A DNA stretch of 13,698 nt. Origin: Propionibacteriaceae bacterium (lineage in GTDB: Bacteria; Actinomycetota; Actinomycetes; Propionibacteriales; Propionibacteriaceae). The DNA is taken from assembly GCA_030538175.1 (NCBI GenBank), contig JAUNUL010000041.1:1-13698 (forward strand), given 5' to 3'. Shown piece after piece: positions 1-7,385 of this stretch; the first letter of the stretch is position 1; every line of letters begins with the position of its first letter. The notes under the pieces were generated by a model. That model did no database searches. It saw nothing but the letters and a program-made list of their open reading frames with translations, and was not told where the DNA came from. Position numbers and translations under genes: made by a program.

Positions 1-588
1 CCCATAGCCGCGACAGGTCGGGCAGGTCTGGCTCGTGCGGATGTCACCGAGGAACGACCGCTGCACGTGCGTGATCTCGCCATGACCATGGCAGGTCCGG
101 CAGGTCGTCGGCTTGGTCGATTCGGCCGAACCGCTGCCCTGACACTTCGGGCACAGCACCGCGGTGTCGACGGTGATCGGCTTGTTCACCCCGAACGCAG
201 CCTCATGCAGTTCCAACTGGATCCGCACGAGCGCATCCTGACCACGCCGCACCCGCGGTCGCGGCCCACGCGAGGCCTGCTGGCCGAACATCGCATCGAC
301 GAGGTTGGTGAAGTCGAACCCGGCCCCACCGAAGTCACCGAACCCACCCGGGCCGAAGCCACCGCCGCGGCCACCGCCCAAGGGGTCGCCGCCACGGTCG
401 AAGATGCTGCGCTTGCGCTCGTCGGAGAGGACCTCATAGGCCTCCTGAATCTCCTTGAACTTTTCGGCAGCGCCGTCCTCGGTCGCGACGTCGGGGTGAT
501 ATTGCATCGCCTTGCGCCGATAGGCCTTCTTGATCTGTTCGGCGCTGGCGTCCCGGGACACGCCGAGGAGCTCGTAGTAATCAGCCAT
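1..588 (-). CDS. dnaJ: Chaperone protein DnaJ (C-terminal part outside window)
   Basis: DnaJ is the J-domain co-chaperone that delivers unfolded clients to cytoplasmic DnaK and stimulates its ATPase. The reading frame starts at ATG 588 and runs off the left edge, giving 196 residues; a full DnaJ is about 370-390, so roughly the second half is missing. Seen: a J domain at about 1-65 with the HPD triad at 31-33, a Gly/Phe-rich linker at about 66-100 (including [13 protein letters not shown]), then three of the four zinc-binding CxxCxGxG repeats at 146-153, 163-170 and 189-196. The start lies 11 bases after the hrcA stop and has no clear Shine-Dalgarno sequence, so translation is probably coupled to hrcA. 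Actinobacteria usually carry a second dnaJ with dnaK-grpE; linkage to hrcA suggests this is the 'dnaJ2' type, which is inference from context. Regulation is presumably through the CIRCE upstream of hrcA. Confidence 0.97.
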   Translation of the reverse strand, partial: MADYYELLGVSRDASAEQIKKAYRRKAMQYHPDVATEDGAAEKFKEIQEAYEVLSDERKRSIFDRGGDPLGGGRGGGFGPGGFGDFGGAGFDFTNLVDAMFGQQASRGPRPRVRRGQDALVRIQLELHEAAFGVNKPITVDTAVLCPKCQGSGSAESTKPTTCRTCHGHGEITHVQRSFLGDIRTSQTCPTCRGYG

Positions 589-599
589 CAGTGGGTGTT

Positions 600-1616
600 T
601 CAACCTTCGGTGAGAAATCGGCCGACGTACCGCGCGACAGCGCGGACCGAGGCCATGGTGGAGGGATAGTCCATTCTGGTCGGGCCCATGATGCCAAGCC
701 CGGCCCACACATCGTCGGGGCTACCGTACGCCGCCGTCACCAGGGAGGTCGACTGCAGCGGGGCATATTCGTTCTCGTGCCCGATCCGCACGGTCACCGC
801 GTCGGCAGTGGCCACCTGATCGAGCAGACGCAACAACACAACCTGTTCCTCCAACGCCTCCAGCACGGGCTGGACGGTGGTGGTGAAGTCACCGAACCGG
901 GTCAGGTTCGGCACGCCGGCGACCGCGACACGGGTCGTTGGTTCGCTGGAGAGCACCTCAAGCAGCGCCGCGACGGCGATGCGGGTCCGGGCCTGGGGCC
1001 CGGGCGGCGCGGGCAGGTCCGCCAACAATCCCAACTCGCGGGCCGCTTCGGCCGGCGTACGCCCGACGACGGAGTCGTTCAACCGGGTCTTGAGGGCGAC
1101 CAGATCGGTCTCGTCATAATCCGGCAGATCGAGGGCGCGCTGCTCGACCCGGCCGAGGGAGTTGATCACGATCAACAGCACCCGATCGGGGGTCAGCGAC
1201 ACCAACTCGACGTGGCGCAGGGTCGTGTTCGACTGGATCGGATATTGCACGATCGCCACCTGCTGGGTGATTTGCGCCAGCAGCCGCACGGTGCGGCTGA
1301 CGATGTCGTCGATGTCGACCGCACCGGACAGGAAGGCCTGGATCGCGCGGCGCTCGGCCGGGGACAACGGCTTCACGGTGGCCAGCTTGTCCACGAACAG
1401 CCGATAGCCCTTGTCCGTGGGGATGCGGCCGGCGGAGGTGTGCGGCTGGGTGATGTACCCCTCATCCTCCAACGTCGCCATGTCATTGCGCACGGTGGCC
1501 GGGGACACCCCGAGGTTGTGACGATCGACGAGGGCCTTGGAACCGACGGGTTCGCGCGTGGAGACATAGTCGGTCACGATCGCGTGCAGCACCCGCAGCT
1601 TTCGATCGTCGAGCAT
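600..1616 (-). CDS. hrcA: Heat-inducible transcription repressor HrcA
   Basis: HrcA is a DNA-binding repressor that sits on CIRCE operators in front of chaperone genes and is released when GroEL is occupied by misfolded protein. The product is 338 residues, the usual length for the family. It has an N-terminal winged-helix region at about 1-75, with the characteristic REPVGSKAL (22-30) and [18 protein letters not shown], followed by [14 protein letters not shown]; the rest matches the GAF-like and dimerisation part. The ATG start at 1616 is preceded by a purine-rich ribosome binding site (GGAGAGGGGGAGGG) ending at the start codon. The CIRCE at 1672-1700 lies 55 bases upstream of the start, so the gene is almost certainly autoregulated. 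It heads an operon with dnaJ (11-base gap). It is divergent from the metallo-hydrolase gene. Confidence 0.97.
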   Translation of the reverse strand: MLDDRKLRVLHAIVTDYVSTREPVGSKALVDRHNLGVSPATVRNDMATLEDEGYITQPHTSAGRIPTDKGYRLFVDKLATVKPLSPAERRAIQAFLSGAVDIDDIVSRTVRLLAQITQQVAIVQYPIQSNTTLRHVELVSLTPDRVLLIVINSLGRVEQRALDLPDYDETDLVALKTRLNDSVVGRTPAEAARELGLLADLPAPPGPQARTRIAVAALLEVLSSEPTTRVAVAGVPNLTRFGDFTTTVQPVLEALEEQVVLLRLLDQVATADAVTVRIGHENEYAPLQSTSLVTAAYGSPDDVWAGLGIMGPTRMDYPSTMASVRAVARYVGRFLTEG

Positions 1617-1671
1617 CCCTCCCCCTCTCCAAGCTCTGCAGCTCTTTGCGCCTGTCGGTCAACTGGACCCG

Positions 1672-1700
1672 ACTGGCACTCCGCCGAAGCGAGTGCCAGT
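1672..1700. promoter_or_regulatory. CIRCE operator (HrcA binding site)
   Basis: Two perfect 10-base inverted arms, ACTGGCACTC at 1672-1681 and GAGTGCCAGT at 1691-1700, are separated by a 9-base spacer. This fits the CIRCE architecture (consensus TTAGCACTC-N9-GAGTGCTAA), with the inner GCACTC/GAGTGC fully conserved. It lies between hrcA (start 1616) and the plus-strand hydrolase (start 1710), only 9 bases before the latter, so bound HrcA could repress both directions. A TTGACC box on the minus strand just downstream (in the 1651-1668 region) might be part of the hrcA promoter, but I could not find a matching -10. Confidence 0.93.
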
Positions 1701-1709
1701 GTAACCCTT

Positions 1710-2567
1710 ATGACCGGTCCTGCCACGTCCCCGAACCGCACAACGGCCAGCGAAGGCTCCTGGGAGCCCATCGTCGACGGCATCTATCGCCTCGTGGCCG
1801 AACCCGATGCCGTGACGATCGGCCTGATCGTCGGGTCCGAGTCGGCCCTGTTGGTCGATTGCGGGAGTACGCCGGACCAGGGCGCCCGTCTCCGGGAGTC
1901 CGTCGCGAGCGTCACCGACAAGCCCCTGCTCGGCGTCGTCATCACCCACGAGGACCGCGACCACTGGTTCGGGCTCGCTGCCTTCGATGATCTGGAGTCG
2001 TGGGGGCACGAGACGCTCGCCGAGCGGATCGACGCGCCCGAGGTCCTGGCCGAAGCCGAACGCCTCGGTCTCACGCGCGCAGACCTGCGTACGCCGAAGA
2101 ACGACTTCTCCATCGCCTGTGCCCTCGATCTCGGCGACCGCTATGTCGAGCTCGTGCACCTCGGCCACGCCCACACCCCGAACGATGTCGTGGTCAACGT
2201 GCCCGGCTCGAACGTCGTGTTCACCGGTGACCTGATCGAGAACCCGCACCCCTGGTTCGGGCCCGCGTCGTCCCCGCGCGGGTGGCCGGCGACGCTGAAC
2301 ATGATGATCGGGATGGTGAAGTCCGACGCGATCGTCGTCCCCGGGCACGGCGACTTGGTGGATGCGCAGTACATCGTGCAGACCCTCGCCGGGCTGGCTT
2401 CGGTGCCCTATGAGACCGAACGGCTCGTGCATGCCGGGGTCACGTTCGAGGGTGCCGAGGAGGCCGGTGAGTGGCCGATCCCGTGGCCCAATATTGCTGA
2501 GGGTGTGCGGACCGCGTACGCCGAGATGAGCGCCCAGGGCGTACGCCGCAACCTCCCGTTGGTCTGA
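1710..2567 (+). CDS. Metallo-beta-lactamase-fold hydrolase with variant HxDxDH motif
   Basis: The product is 285 residues, probably a cytoplasmic metal-dependent hydrolase of unknown substrate; no signal peptide or membrane segment is seen. The order of metallo-beta-lactamase motifs is recognisable: strand plus acidic residue LLVDCGST (47-54), the metal motif THEDRDHW (79-86), the third histidine in GHAHTPND (H155), the bridging aspartate in FTGDL (D174) and the last histidine in PGHGDL (H213). In the canonical HxHxDH motif the second histidine is a ligand; here it is Asp82 (codon GAC at 1953-1955). The open frame extends far upstream, antisense to hrcA, but ATG 1710 is the only sensible start. 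It has no Shine-Dalgarno sequence and lies 9 bases past the CIRCE, so the message may have little or no leader. Its position opposite hrcA suggests stress-linked expression, which is inference. The substrate cannot be told from the sequence. Confidence 0.88.
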   Translation: MTGPATSPNRTTASEGSWEPIVDGIYRLVAEPDAVTIGLIVGSESALLVDCGSTPDQGARLRESVASVTDKPLLGVVITHEDRDHWFGLAAFDDLESWGHETLAERIDAPEVLAEAERLGLTRADLRTPKNDFSIACALDLGDRYVELVHLGHAHTPNDVVVNVPGSNVVFTGDLIENPHPWFGPASSPRGWPATLNMMIGMVKSDAIVVPGHGDLVDAQYIVQTLAGLASVPYETERLVHAGVTFEGAEEAGEWPIPWPNIAEGVRTAYAEMSAQGVRRNLPLV

Positions 2568-2596
2568 CCGCAGGTGTCGGGCGCGCAGGTCAGGCC
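2561..2596. terminator. Hairpin between convergent hydrolase and IMPase genes
   Basis: A 9-base-pair stem (GGTCTGACC at 2561-2569 with GGTCAGGCC at 2588-2596, one G-U pair) encloses an 18-base loop. It lies at the junction of two convergent genes and includes the hydrolase stop codon. No T-run follows on either strand, so any terminator function would be weak or Rho-assisted. Confidence 0.35.
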
Positions 2597-2604
2597 CGCA
2601 GACG

Positions 2605-3390
2605 TCAGCCCACGATGCAGCGGCGCCCGATCTCCCAGATCTCCTCGTTGACAGCGACCACCAGCGGCTGGTCGGTGGGGGCGGCCTGATAGTCCCGGCC
2701 GTCGATCGTGCGGGAAACCCCACCGAGCTCACGCAGGATCAGCGACCCGGGCACGTGATCCCAGGGCTTCATGTGGCGATAGATGAGGAAGTCGCCCTCG
2801 CCGAGCACGATGTTCGGATAGTCGATGCCGCAGGCATAGAACGTCCACCCGAGCTCATCGACCCCAGCCGGGCGCGTGCGCAGCAGCCGGCGATGGGTCG
2901 TCGCGCCCCGGATGTGGTCGAGCGACGGAGTGGGCAGCGTGAGCGCCTCGCCATTGCAGGTCGCGCCCGCACCCAGTTCGGCCACCCAGGCCCGGTCGAG
3001 TTCTGGTTGCCAGATCCAGCCGCGGGTGATCTCCCCATTGCGCAGCTCGCCGATCATGACCGCGTACTCCTTGCGGCCATGGATGAAATTCCGGGTGCCA
3101 TCCACCGGGTCGATCACGAACGCGTGGGGCACCGAGCCCACCAAGTCAGCAGCACCCGGATTGGCAACAGTGGCTTCCTCGCCGACGATCAGAGCATCCG
3201 GATAGACCTTGCGCAGTGCGTCGGTGAGGATCACTTCGGCCTCATGGTCGGCGATCGTCACGAAGTCGCCGGGGTTCTTCTCGGAGATGTCGTCCTCGGC
3301 CAACGCCCGCCACCGCGGTCGAACGACCTCTTCCGCGGTCTCCTGCATCAACTGCAGGACTTCCTCGGTGGTCAACCCTGATCCGCTCAT
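2605..3390 (-). CDS. Inositol monophosphatase family phosphatase
   Basis: This is a Mg2+-dependent phosphomonoesterase of the IMPase fold, 261 residues, the family's usual length. Seen: TIADHEAE (45-52), the metal-binding GEE (70-72), the signature DPVDGTRNF (94-102, metal ligands D94 and D97) and the C-terminal PWDHVPGSLILRELGG (209-224, D211). All metal ligands expected for catalysis are therefore present. Members dephosphorylate inositol-1-phosphate, histidinol phosphate (HisN) or PAP, and the sequence alone does not separate these. The presence of ino1 2.4 kb away makes an inositol-phosphatase role attractive, because Ino1 product must be dephosphorylated to free inositol; HisN is the main alternative. 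The ATG at 3390 is preceded by AAGGTAGGA. The gene follows DUF3097 on the same strand after 76 bases containing a possible promoter of its own, and is convergent with the hydrolase. Confidence 0.9.
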   Translation of the reverse strand: MSGSGLTTEEVLQLMQETAEEVVRPRWRALAEDDISEKNPGDFVTIADHEAEVILTDALRKVYPDALIVGEEATVANPGAADLVGSVPHAFVIDPVDGTRNFIHGRKEYAVMIGELRNGEITRGWIWQPELDRAWVAELGAGATCNGEALTLPTPSLDHIRGATTHRRLLRTRPAGVDELGWTFYACGIDYPNIVLGEGDFLIYRHMKPWDHVPGSLILRELGGVSRTIDGRDYQAAPTDQPLVVAVNEEIWEIGRRCIVG

Positions 3391-3416
3391 GGTCCTACCT
3401 TGCCCGCAATCCCAAA

Positions 3417-3444
3417 ATCATGCCTCTGCAGGCTCACGTGACAA
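3417..3444 (-). promoter_or_regulatory. Possible sigma-70-type promoter for the IMPase-family gene
   Basis: On the minus strand a TTGTCA box (3444-3439, five of six matches to TTGACA) is followed after 16 bases by CATGAT (3422-3417, four of six to TATAAT, with the conserved A2 and T6). It lies 27 bases upstream of the IMPase start. This is motif matching by eye; chance matches are common. Confidence 0.35.
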
Positions 3445-3466
3445 GACGACCAGGGGGCCGCCTCGG

Positions 3467-4315
3467 TCAGCCCAAGTGGTCGGCAGTGACGAAATCGATG
3501 AGCTTCTCGACCTCGGTCAGCAGTTTGGGGTCGAGATCCGACCAGGAGTTGACCAGGCCGAGCAGATGCTGCCAGGCGCGGGCGATGTCGGTCTGGTTGC
3601 GGTGCGGCCAGCCGAGATGGGCACAGATGCCGGACTTCCAGTCCGTCCCGCGCGGAATCGTCGGCCACTCGGTGAGCCCGACCTTCTCGGGCTTGATGGC
3701 CGCCCAGATGTCGATGAATCGGTGACCGGTCACGAAGACCCAGTCCGCGTACGGTCCCGCGGCGACCGCATCCGCGATCCGCTGCTCCTTGCTGTTTGCG
3801 ACCAGGTGATCGGCCAGTACGCCGAGCCGGCGCCCCTCCTCCGGAGCGAACTTCGCCACGATCTCGGGCAGATCGTCGATGCCGCCCAGGAACTCGACCA
3901 CGACGCCGACATGGCGCAGGTCATCGCCCCAGATCTTCTCGATCAGCTCGGCATCGTGGCGGCCTTCGACATAGATCCGGCTCGGCAGCGCGACCTTGGC
4001 CTTGGCACCCGGCTGGCTCCGTCGGGACCCCGAGGCGGTGTGCGTCAGCGTCCGCGGTGGGGCGGCCTTCTTCTGCGGCACGACGAGCGACACGGGCTTG
4101 CCGTCGATCCAGAAGCCGGCCCCCAGCGGGAAGGAACGGGTCTTGCCGCGGCGGTCCTCCAGGACGACGATGCCGTGCTCCCAGCGCACGACCGCACCAA
4201 CGAACCCGGTCGAGACGTCCTCGACCACGAGCCCGACCTCCAGCGGGTGCTCGGCGGACTTCTTGCGTCCCGCCTGCTGCCAACCCGCCTTCAACACGTC
4301 CTCTGAATAGCGCAC
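3467..4315 (-). CDS. DUF3097 family protein with TOPRIM-like core
   Basis: A conserved actinobacterial protein of unknown function, 282 residues, soluble by sequence. I recognise it as DUF3097 from overall appearance and its place beside hemW. The N-terminal third (about 1-80) looks like a small beta-rich domain (VGLVVEDVSTGFVGAVVRW, then VLEDRRGKTRSFPL). A basic, low-complexity linker (about 81-108) leads into SRIYVEGRHDAELIEKIWG (112-130) and RRLGVLADHL (162-171). The hydrophobic-EG-x-x-D pattern (E117, G118, D121) followed by a strand ending in Asp (D169) resembles the start of a TOPRIM fold, the nucleotidyl transfer or nuclease core of primases and topoisomerases; the usual DxD is DH here. 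A nucleic-acid role is inference. GTG 4315 is the only good start. It lacks a ribosome binding site but has a TACCAT box 6 bases upstream. It follows hemW by 97 bases. Confidence 0.88.
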   Translation of the reverse strand: MRYSEDVLKAGWQQAGRKKSAEHPLEVGLVVEDVSTGFVGAVVRWEHGIVVLEDRRGKTRSFPLGAGFWIDGKPVSLVVPQKKAAPPRTLTHTASGSRRSQPGAKAKVALPSRIYVEGRHDAELIEKIWGDDLRHVGVVVEFLGGIDDLPEIVAKFAPEEGRRLGVLADHLVANSKEQRIADAVAAGPYADWVFVTGHRFIDIWAAIKPEKVGLTEWPTIPRGTDWKSGICAHLGWPHRNQTDIARAWQHLLGLVNSWSDLDPKLLTEVEKLIDFVTADHLG

Positions 4316-4321
4316 CCGGGG

Positions 4322-4327
4322 ATGGTA
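4322..4327 (-). promoter_or_regulatory. Possible -10 box for leaderless transcription of DUF3097
   Basis: TACCAT on the minus strand fits the actinobacterial -10 pattern TANNNT and is separated by exactly six bases (CCCCGG) from the GTG at 4315. That distance would place the transcription start on the start codon. The lack of any Shine-Dalgarno sequence before this GTG supports a leaderless message, a common arrangement in actinobacteria. The evidence is positional only. Confidence 0.4.
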
Positions 4328-4387
4328 CTCGCGACCGCACCCGATTCCGCGGAGCCGACGGGGTGTGCCGGGGTGGCGGCCCGATCA

Positions 4388-4411
4388 GGGGTCGGGGATC
4401 GGGGGGCAGGG
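4388..4411 (+). other. Putative G-quadruplex tract between hemW and DUF3097
   Basis: Four G-runs in 24 bases (G4, G4, G6, G3, separated by 2, 3 and 2 bases) meet the simple G-quadruplex pattern. The tract begins just past the hemW stop. It lies on the plus strand, which is the template for the minus-strand genes, so any effect would be on polymerase passage rather than in the hemW mRNA itself. Confidence 0.5.
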
Positions 4412-4412
4412 A

Positions 4413-5621
4413 TCAGTCCAGCAAGTCCCGAACCACGCCGTCAGCCAGCAACCGGCCGCGCAGCGTCAACACCACACGCTCGTGCTGTAGAGTCACCAGG
4501 CCCTCGGCGACCGGTCCCGCCAGCCGCGCCCGTTCGGTGTCGGTGAGGACCCCCAGCGGCAGCCCGTCAGCGAGTCGCAGTTCCAGCAGCACCCGCTCGA
4601 TGCGTCGCGTTTCGGCGTCGAGGACTTCCTGCGCATACCCCGGCGACTCTCCCCCGGCCAGCCGTCCCGCCCATGCGGTCGGGTGCTTCACGTTCCAGAA
4701 CCGGACGCCCCCGACATGACTGTGTGCGCCCGGCCCGATCCCCCACCAGTTCCCCCCGCGCCAGTACGCCAGGTTGTGCCGGCACCGATCGGCGGGGGTG
4801 CGGGCCCAGTTCGACACCTCGTACCACCCGAACCCCGCGGCGGACAGGACCTCTTCGGTGAGCAGGTATTTGTCGGCCAGGTCGTCGTCATCGGGTTCGG
4901 GCAACTCACCGCGGGCCATCCGGGCAGCTAGCCGGGTCCCGGGTTCGACGATGAGCGCATAGGCGCTGACATGGTCCGGCTCCGCTTCGAGCGCCGACTC
5001 CAGCGTCCGTGCCCAGGACTCCTGGCTCTCCCCCGGGGTGCCATAGATCAGGTCGAGGCTGACGGACTCGAACCCCGCCGCACGTGCTTCGGCCACAGCC
5101 TGTTGGGCGCGGCCGGTCGTGTGTTCGCGATCGAGGATCTGCAGCACCTCGGCGTCACCGGACTGCATGCCGAACGAGATCCGGGTGAATCCCGCGGCGC
5201 GCATCTCGTGCAGGTCCTGGGCCGTCACCGTGTCGGGATTGGACTCGGTCGTCACCTCGGCGTGCGCGGCGAGGCCGAAACGCTCGCGGATCGCCGCCAG
5301 CACCCGCGCGAGATCCGCAGGAGGCAGCAGGGTCGGCGTACCCCCACCGACGAAGACGGTGCTCACCGCAGGCGTCGAACTCAGCACCCGCTCGGCCAGC
5401 GCGAGCTCCGCGATCGCCGTGTCCGCCCACTCCTGACGCGATCCGCCCCCACCCAACTCGGCCGCCGTATAGGTGTTGAAATCGCAATAGCCACACCGCG
5501 ACCGGCAGAACGGCACGTGCAGATAGAAACTCAGCGTCGCGTCCGCCAGCTCCGCCACTGCCGATTCCGGCAGTGAACCGTCGGCGGGAACGGGGTCGCC
5601 TTCGGGCAGCGTGGACGGCAT
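4413..5621 (-). CDS. hemW: Heme chaperone HemW (radical SAM, HemN-like)
   Basis: HemW is a cytoplasmic radical-SAM protein of the coproporphyrinogen III oxidase-like family that binds and transfers heme; it was long annotated as oxygen-independent coproporphyrinogen oxidase. From ATG 5621 it has 402 residues, normal for the family. Seen: FYLHVPFCRSRCGYCDF (32-48) with the CX3CX2CxF cluster motif (C39, C43, C46), GGGTPT (92-97) for SAM binding, and the HemW-type HNLAYW (282-287) followed by GIGPGAHS. There is no N-terminal extension of the HemN kind, which favours HemW over true HemN. I prefer ATG 5621 over the in-frame ATG at 5648 because GAGGAG lies 4 bases upstream of it, while the longer form lacks a good site. 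It is divergent from ino1 and probably first in a run with DUF3097. Confidence 0.95.
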   Translation of the reverse strand: MPSTLPEGDPVPADGSLPESAVAELADATLSFYLHVPFCRSRCGYCDFNTYTAAELGGGGSRQEWADTAIAELALAERVLSSTPAVSTVFVGGGTPTLLPPADLARVLAAIRERFGLAAHAEVTTESNPDTVTAQDLHEMRAAGFTRISFGMQSGDAEVLQILDREHTTGRAQQAVAEARAAGFESVSLDLIYGTPGESQESWARTLESALEAEPDHVSAYALIVEPGTRLAARMARGELPEPDDDDLADKYLLTEEVLSAAGFGWYEVSNWARTPADRCRHNLAYWRGGNWWGIGPGAHSHVGGVRFWNVKHPTAWAGRLAGGESPGYAQEVLDAETRRIERVLLELRLADGLPLGVLTDTERARLAGPVAEGLVTLQHERVVLTLRGRLLADGVVRDLLD

Positions 5622-5759
5622 GGCACTCCTCTTCGTTCCCTCGGGCATCCCCGAGCACCGCCATTGTGCCCCCGGTTGTTCCCCGATCCGAGCACGGACT
5701 GCACCCGGAAGTGCCCTCTCACCGGCAGAACGCGTGCAGAATCAGCTAGAAATTTCAAC

Positions 5760-5826
5760 TACGATGCTCTGTGGCCCGCAGTCCGGCGGACCCTCCAAAT
5801 CATCTTGGACCCTGTCCTTCAGGAGG
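5760..5826 (+). promoter_or_regulatory. Leader of ino1: candidate -10 and strong ribosome binding site
   Basis: A TACGAT box (5760-5765) fits the TANNNT -10 pattern, but I see no good -35. The leader then holds a small inverted repeat (TCCAA 5794-5798 with TTGGA 5805-5809) and ends with a full AGGAGG at 5821-5826, four bases before the GTG start at 5831. The ribosome binding site is clear and decides the start; the promoter is tentative. Confidence 0.5.
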
Positions 5827-5830
5827 CTCT

Positions 5831-6916
5831 GTGTCCACTCACCCCATCCGTGTCGCCATCGTCGGCGTCGGCAACTGCGCGTCGTCGCTCATCCAGGGCG
5901 TCGAGTTCTATCGCAACGCAGCGGACGACGAGGTCGTCCCCGGTCTGATGCACGTGCGCTTCGGCGACTATCACGTCGGTGACGTGCAGTTCGTGGCCGC
6001 GTTCGACGTCGACGCCGAAAAGGTGGGCAAGGATCTCGCCGACGCCATCCACGCCTCGCAGAACAACACGCTGGTCTTCTGTGACGTGCCGGAAACGGGT
6101 GTGATCGTCGATCGCGGGCCGACCCTGGACGGCCTGGGCCGCTATTACCGCGAGACCATCGCCGAGTCGGATGCCGAGCCCGTCGATGTCGTGGCCCGCC
6201 TCAAGGAGGCGAAGGTCGACGTCATCGTCAGCTATCTCCCGGTCGGCTCCGAGGACGCGGATCGCTTCTATGCCCAGGCCGCCATCGATGCCGGATGCGC
6301 GTTCGTCAACGCGCTGCCCGTGTTCATTGCCGGTACGCCGGAGTGGGCGCAGAAGTTCGCCGATGCCGGCCTGCCGATCGTCGGTGACGACATCAAGTCG
6401 CAGGTAGGCGCCACGATCACCCACCGCGTCATGGCGCGACTGATGGAAGAGCGCGGCTATGTGGTTGACCGCACCTATCAGCTGAACGTCGGCGGCAACA
6501 TGGACTTCAAGAACATGTTGGAGCGCGATCGGCTGGAGTCGAAGAAGATCTCCAAGACCCAGGCCGTCACCTCCAACCTCGACGCCCAGCTCGGCGAGAA
6601 CGACGTGCACATCGGCCCGTCGGACTATGTCGGGTGGCTGGAGGACCGCAAGTTCGCGTTCGTCCGTCTCGAGGGCCACGGGTTCGGCAACGCGCCCATG
6701 AGCATCGAATACAAGCTCGAGGTGTGGGACTCCCCCAACTCCGCCGGCGTGATCATCGACGCCATTCGCGCCGCCAAGATCGGCCTGGACCGCGGCGTGG
6801 GCGGCCCCCTGCTCTCCGCGTCCTCCTATCTGATGAAGTCCCCGCCCGAGCAGCGTCGCGACGACGTCGCCCGTGCCTCGCTGGAGGACTTCATCGCCGG
6901 GGACGTCGAGCGCTGA
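5831..6916 (+). CDS. ino1: Inositol-3-phosphate synthase (myo-inositol-1-phosphate synthase)
   Basis: Ino1 converts glucose-6-phosphate to inositol-3-phosphate with NAD+, the first step to inositol for phosphatidylinositol and mycothiol in actinobacteria. The product is 361 residues, close to the mycobacterial enzyme (about 367). Seen: a Rossmann-type [10 protein letters not shown] (10-19), [12 protein letters not shown] (95-106), VSYLPVGSE (133-141), [11 protein letters not shown] (185-195), LNVGGNMDF (218-226), [17 protein letters not shown] (234-250) and [11 protein letters not shown] near the C-terminus, which match the Mycobacterium tuberculosis Ino1 motifs as I remember them. The frame is open 20 codons further upstream to an ATG at 5771, but the GTG at 5831 with AGGAGG four bases before it is the clear start. 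It is transcribed alone, divergent from hemW, with a hairpin 22 bases after the stop. The IMPase-family gene at 2605-3390 could act on its product. Confidence 0.97.
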   Translation: MSTHPIRVAIVGVGNCASSLIQGVEFYRNAADDEVVPGLMHVRFGDYHVGDVQFVAAFDVDAEKVGKDLADAIHASQNNTLVFCDVPETGVIVDRGPTLDGLGRYYRETIAESDAEPVDVVARLKEAKVDVIVSYLPVGSEDADRFYAQAAIDAGCAFVNALPVFIAGTPEWAQKFADAGLPIVGDDIKSQVGATITHRVMARLMEERGYVVDRTYQLNVGGNMDFKNMLERDRLESKKISKTQAVTSNLDAQLGENDVHIGPSDYVGWLEDRKFAFVRLEGHGFGNAPMSIEYKLEVWDSPNSAGVIIDAIRAAKIGLDRGVGGPLLSASSYLMKSPPEQRRDDVARASLEDFIAGDVER

Positions 6917-6938
6917 TCTCGCGAACCCAGTGAAAGTC

Positions 6939-6974
6939 CAACGGGCTCATCGTCGTCTGGCGGTGGGCCCGTTG
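6939..6974 (+). terminator. Hairpin terminator after ino1
   Basis: CAACGGGC (6939-6946) pairs perfectly with GCCCGTTG (6967-6974), and six further pairs including two G-U extend the stem to leave an 8-base loop. It starts 22 bases after the ino1 stop. The tail TCGTCTTCC is only mildly T-rich, so it is a GC-type terminator of moderate strength. Confidence 0.65.
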
Positions 6975-7049
6975 TCGTCTTCCGCACTCAACGGAGGATC
7001 GGTCGAAATAGACATCACAGAGTCCAGGGGAACACAGCCGACCGGAACG

Positions 7050-7334
7050 TCACAGCGCCCACGGGACGATCAACGCTCCATAGATCAGCAGGGCATGGAG
7101 GGGCACCAGCAGCGCCAGCGGCCACCGGCGCGTAAACCACGTGATCAGACCCCCAGCCACGGCGACCCCGACGACGAGCACCACCGCAGCAACCACGTTC
7201 GCCCCTGGCAGCGGCCGCACCCCCACCAGGCGTGAACCTGACAGGCTGGCCTGGGTGATGATCGCAACGAGCCAGCCCAGGCCAATCACCACCAGCAAGA
7301 CTCTTCTCAACGAGGTCAACGGGCCACTCTCCAC
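7050..7334 (-). CDS. Small three-helix membrane protein, unknown function
   Basis: I do not recognise a family. The 94-residue product has three clear hydrophobic segments at about 10-28, 44-66 and 72-92, with short polar or basic turns between them (GSRLVGVRPLPG; FTRRWP). The composition is typical of an inner-membrane protein, which supports it being real rather than a shadow. It is the only gene-like frame between ino1 and the CPBP gene. The GTG at 7334 gives the longest form but has no ribosome binding site. A TTG at 7319 (codon 6) is preceded by GGAGAG seven bases upstream and may be the true start, giving 89 residues. It is divergent from the CPBP gene and convergent with ino1. Confidence 0.65.
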   Translation of the reverse strand: MESGPLTSLRRVLLVVIGLGWLVAIITQASLSGSRLVGVRPLPGANVVAAVVLVVGVAVAGGLITWFTRRWPLALLVPLHALLIYGALIVPWAL

Positions 7335-7385
7335 TCGGTCTGCCAGCCACTTCGACAGCGAAGACTATCCCCTTCACGTGCACTG

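Noticed and set aside
591..1709. Long upstream extension of the plus-strand hydrolase frame
   Set aside because: It is antisense to hrcA, codes for low-complexity Arg/Gly/His-rich sequence and carries no domain; the hydrolase homology begins only after ATG 1710.
1659..2732. 357-codon minus-strand frame opposite the hydrolase
   Set aside because: No motif, Arg/Gly/Asp-rich shadow composition typical of the reverse frame of a GC-rich gene, and it would overlap both the CIRCE and the IMPase gene.
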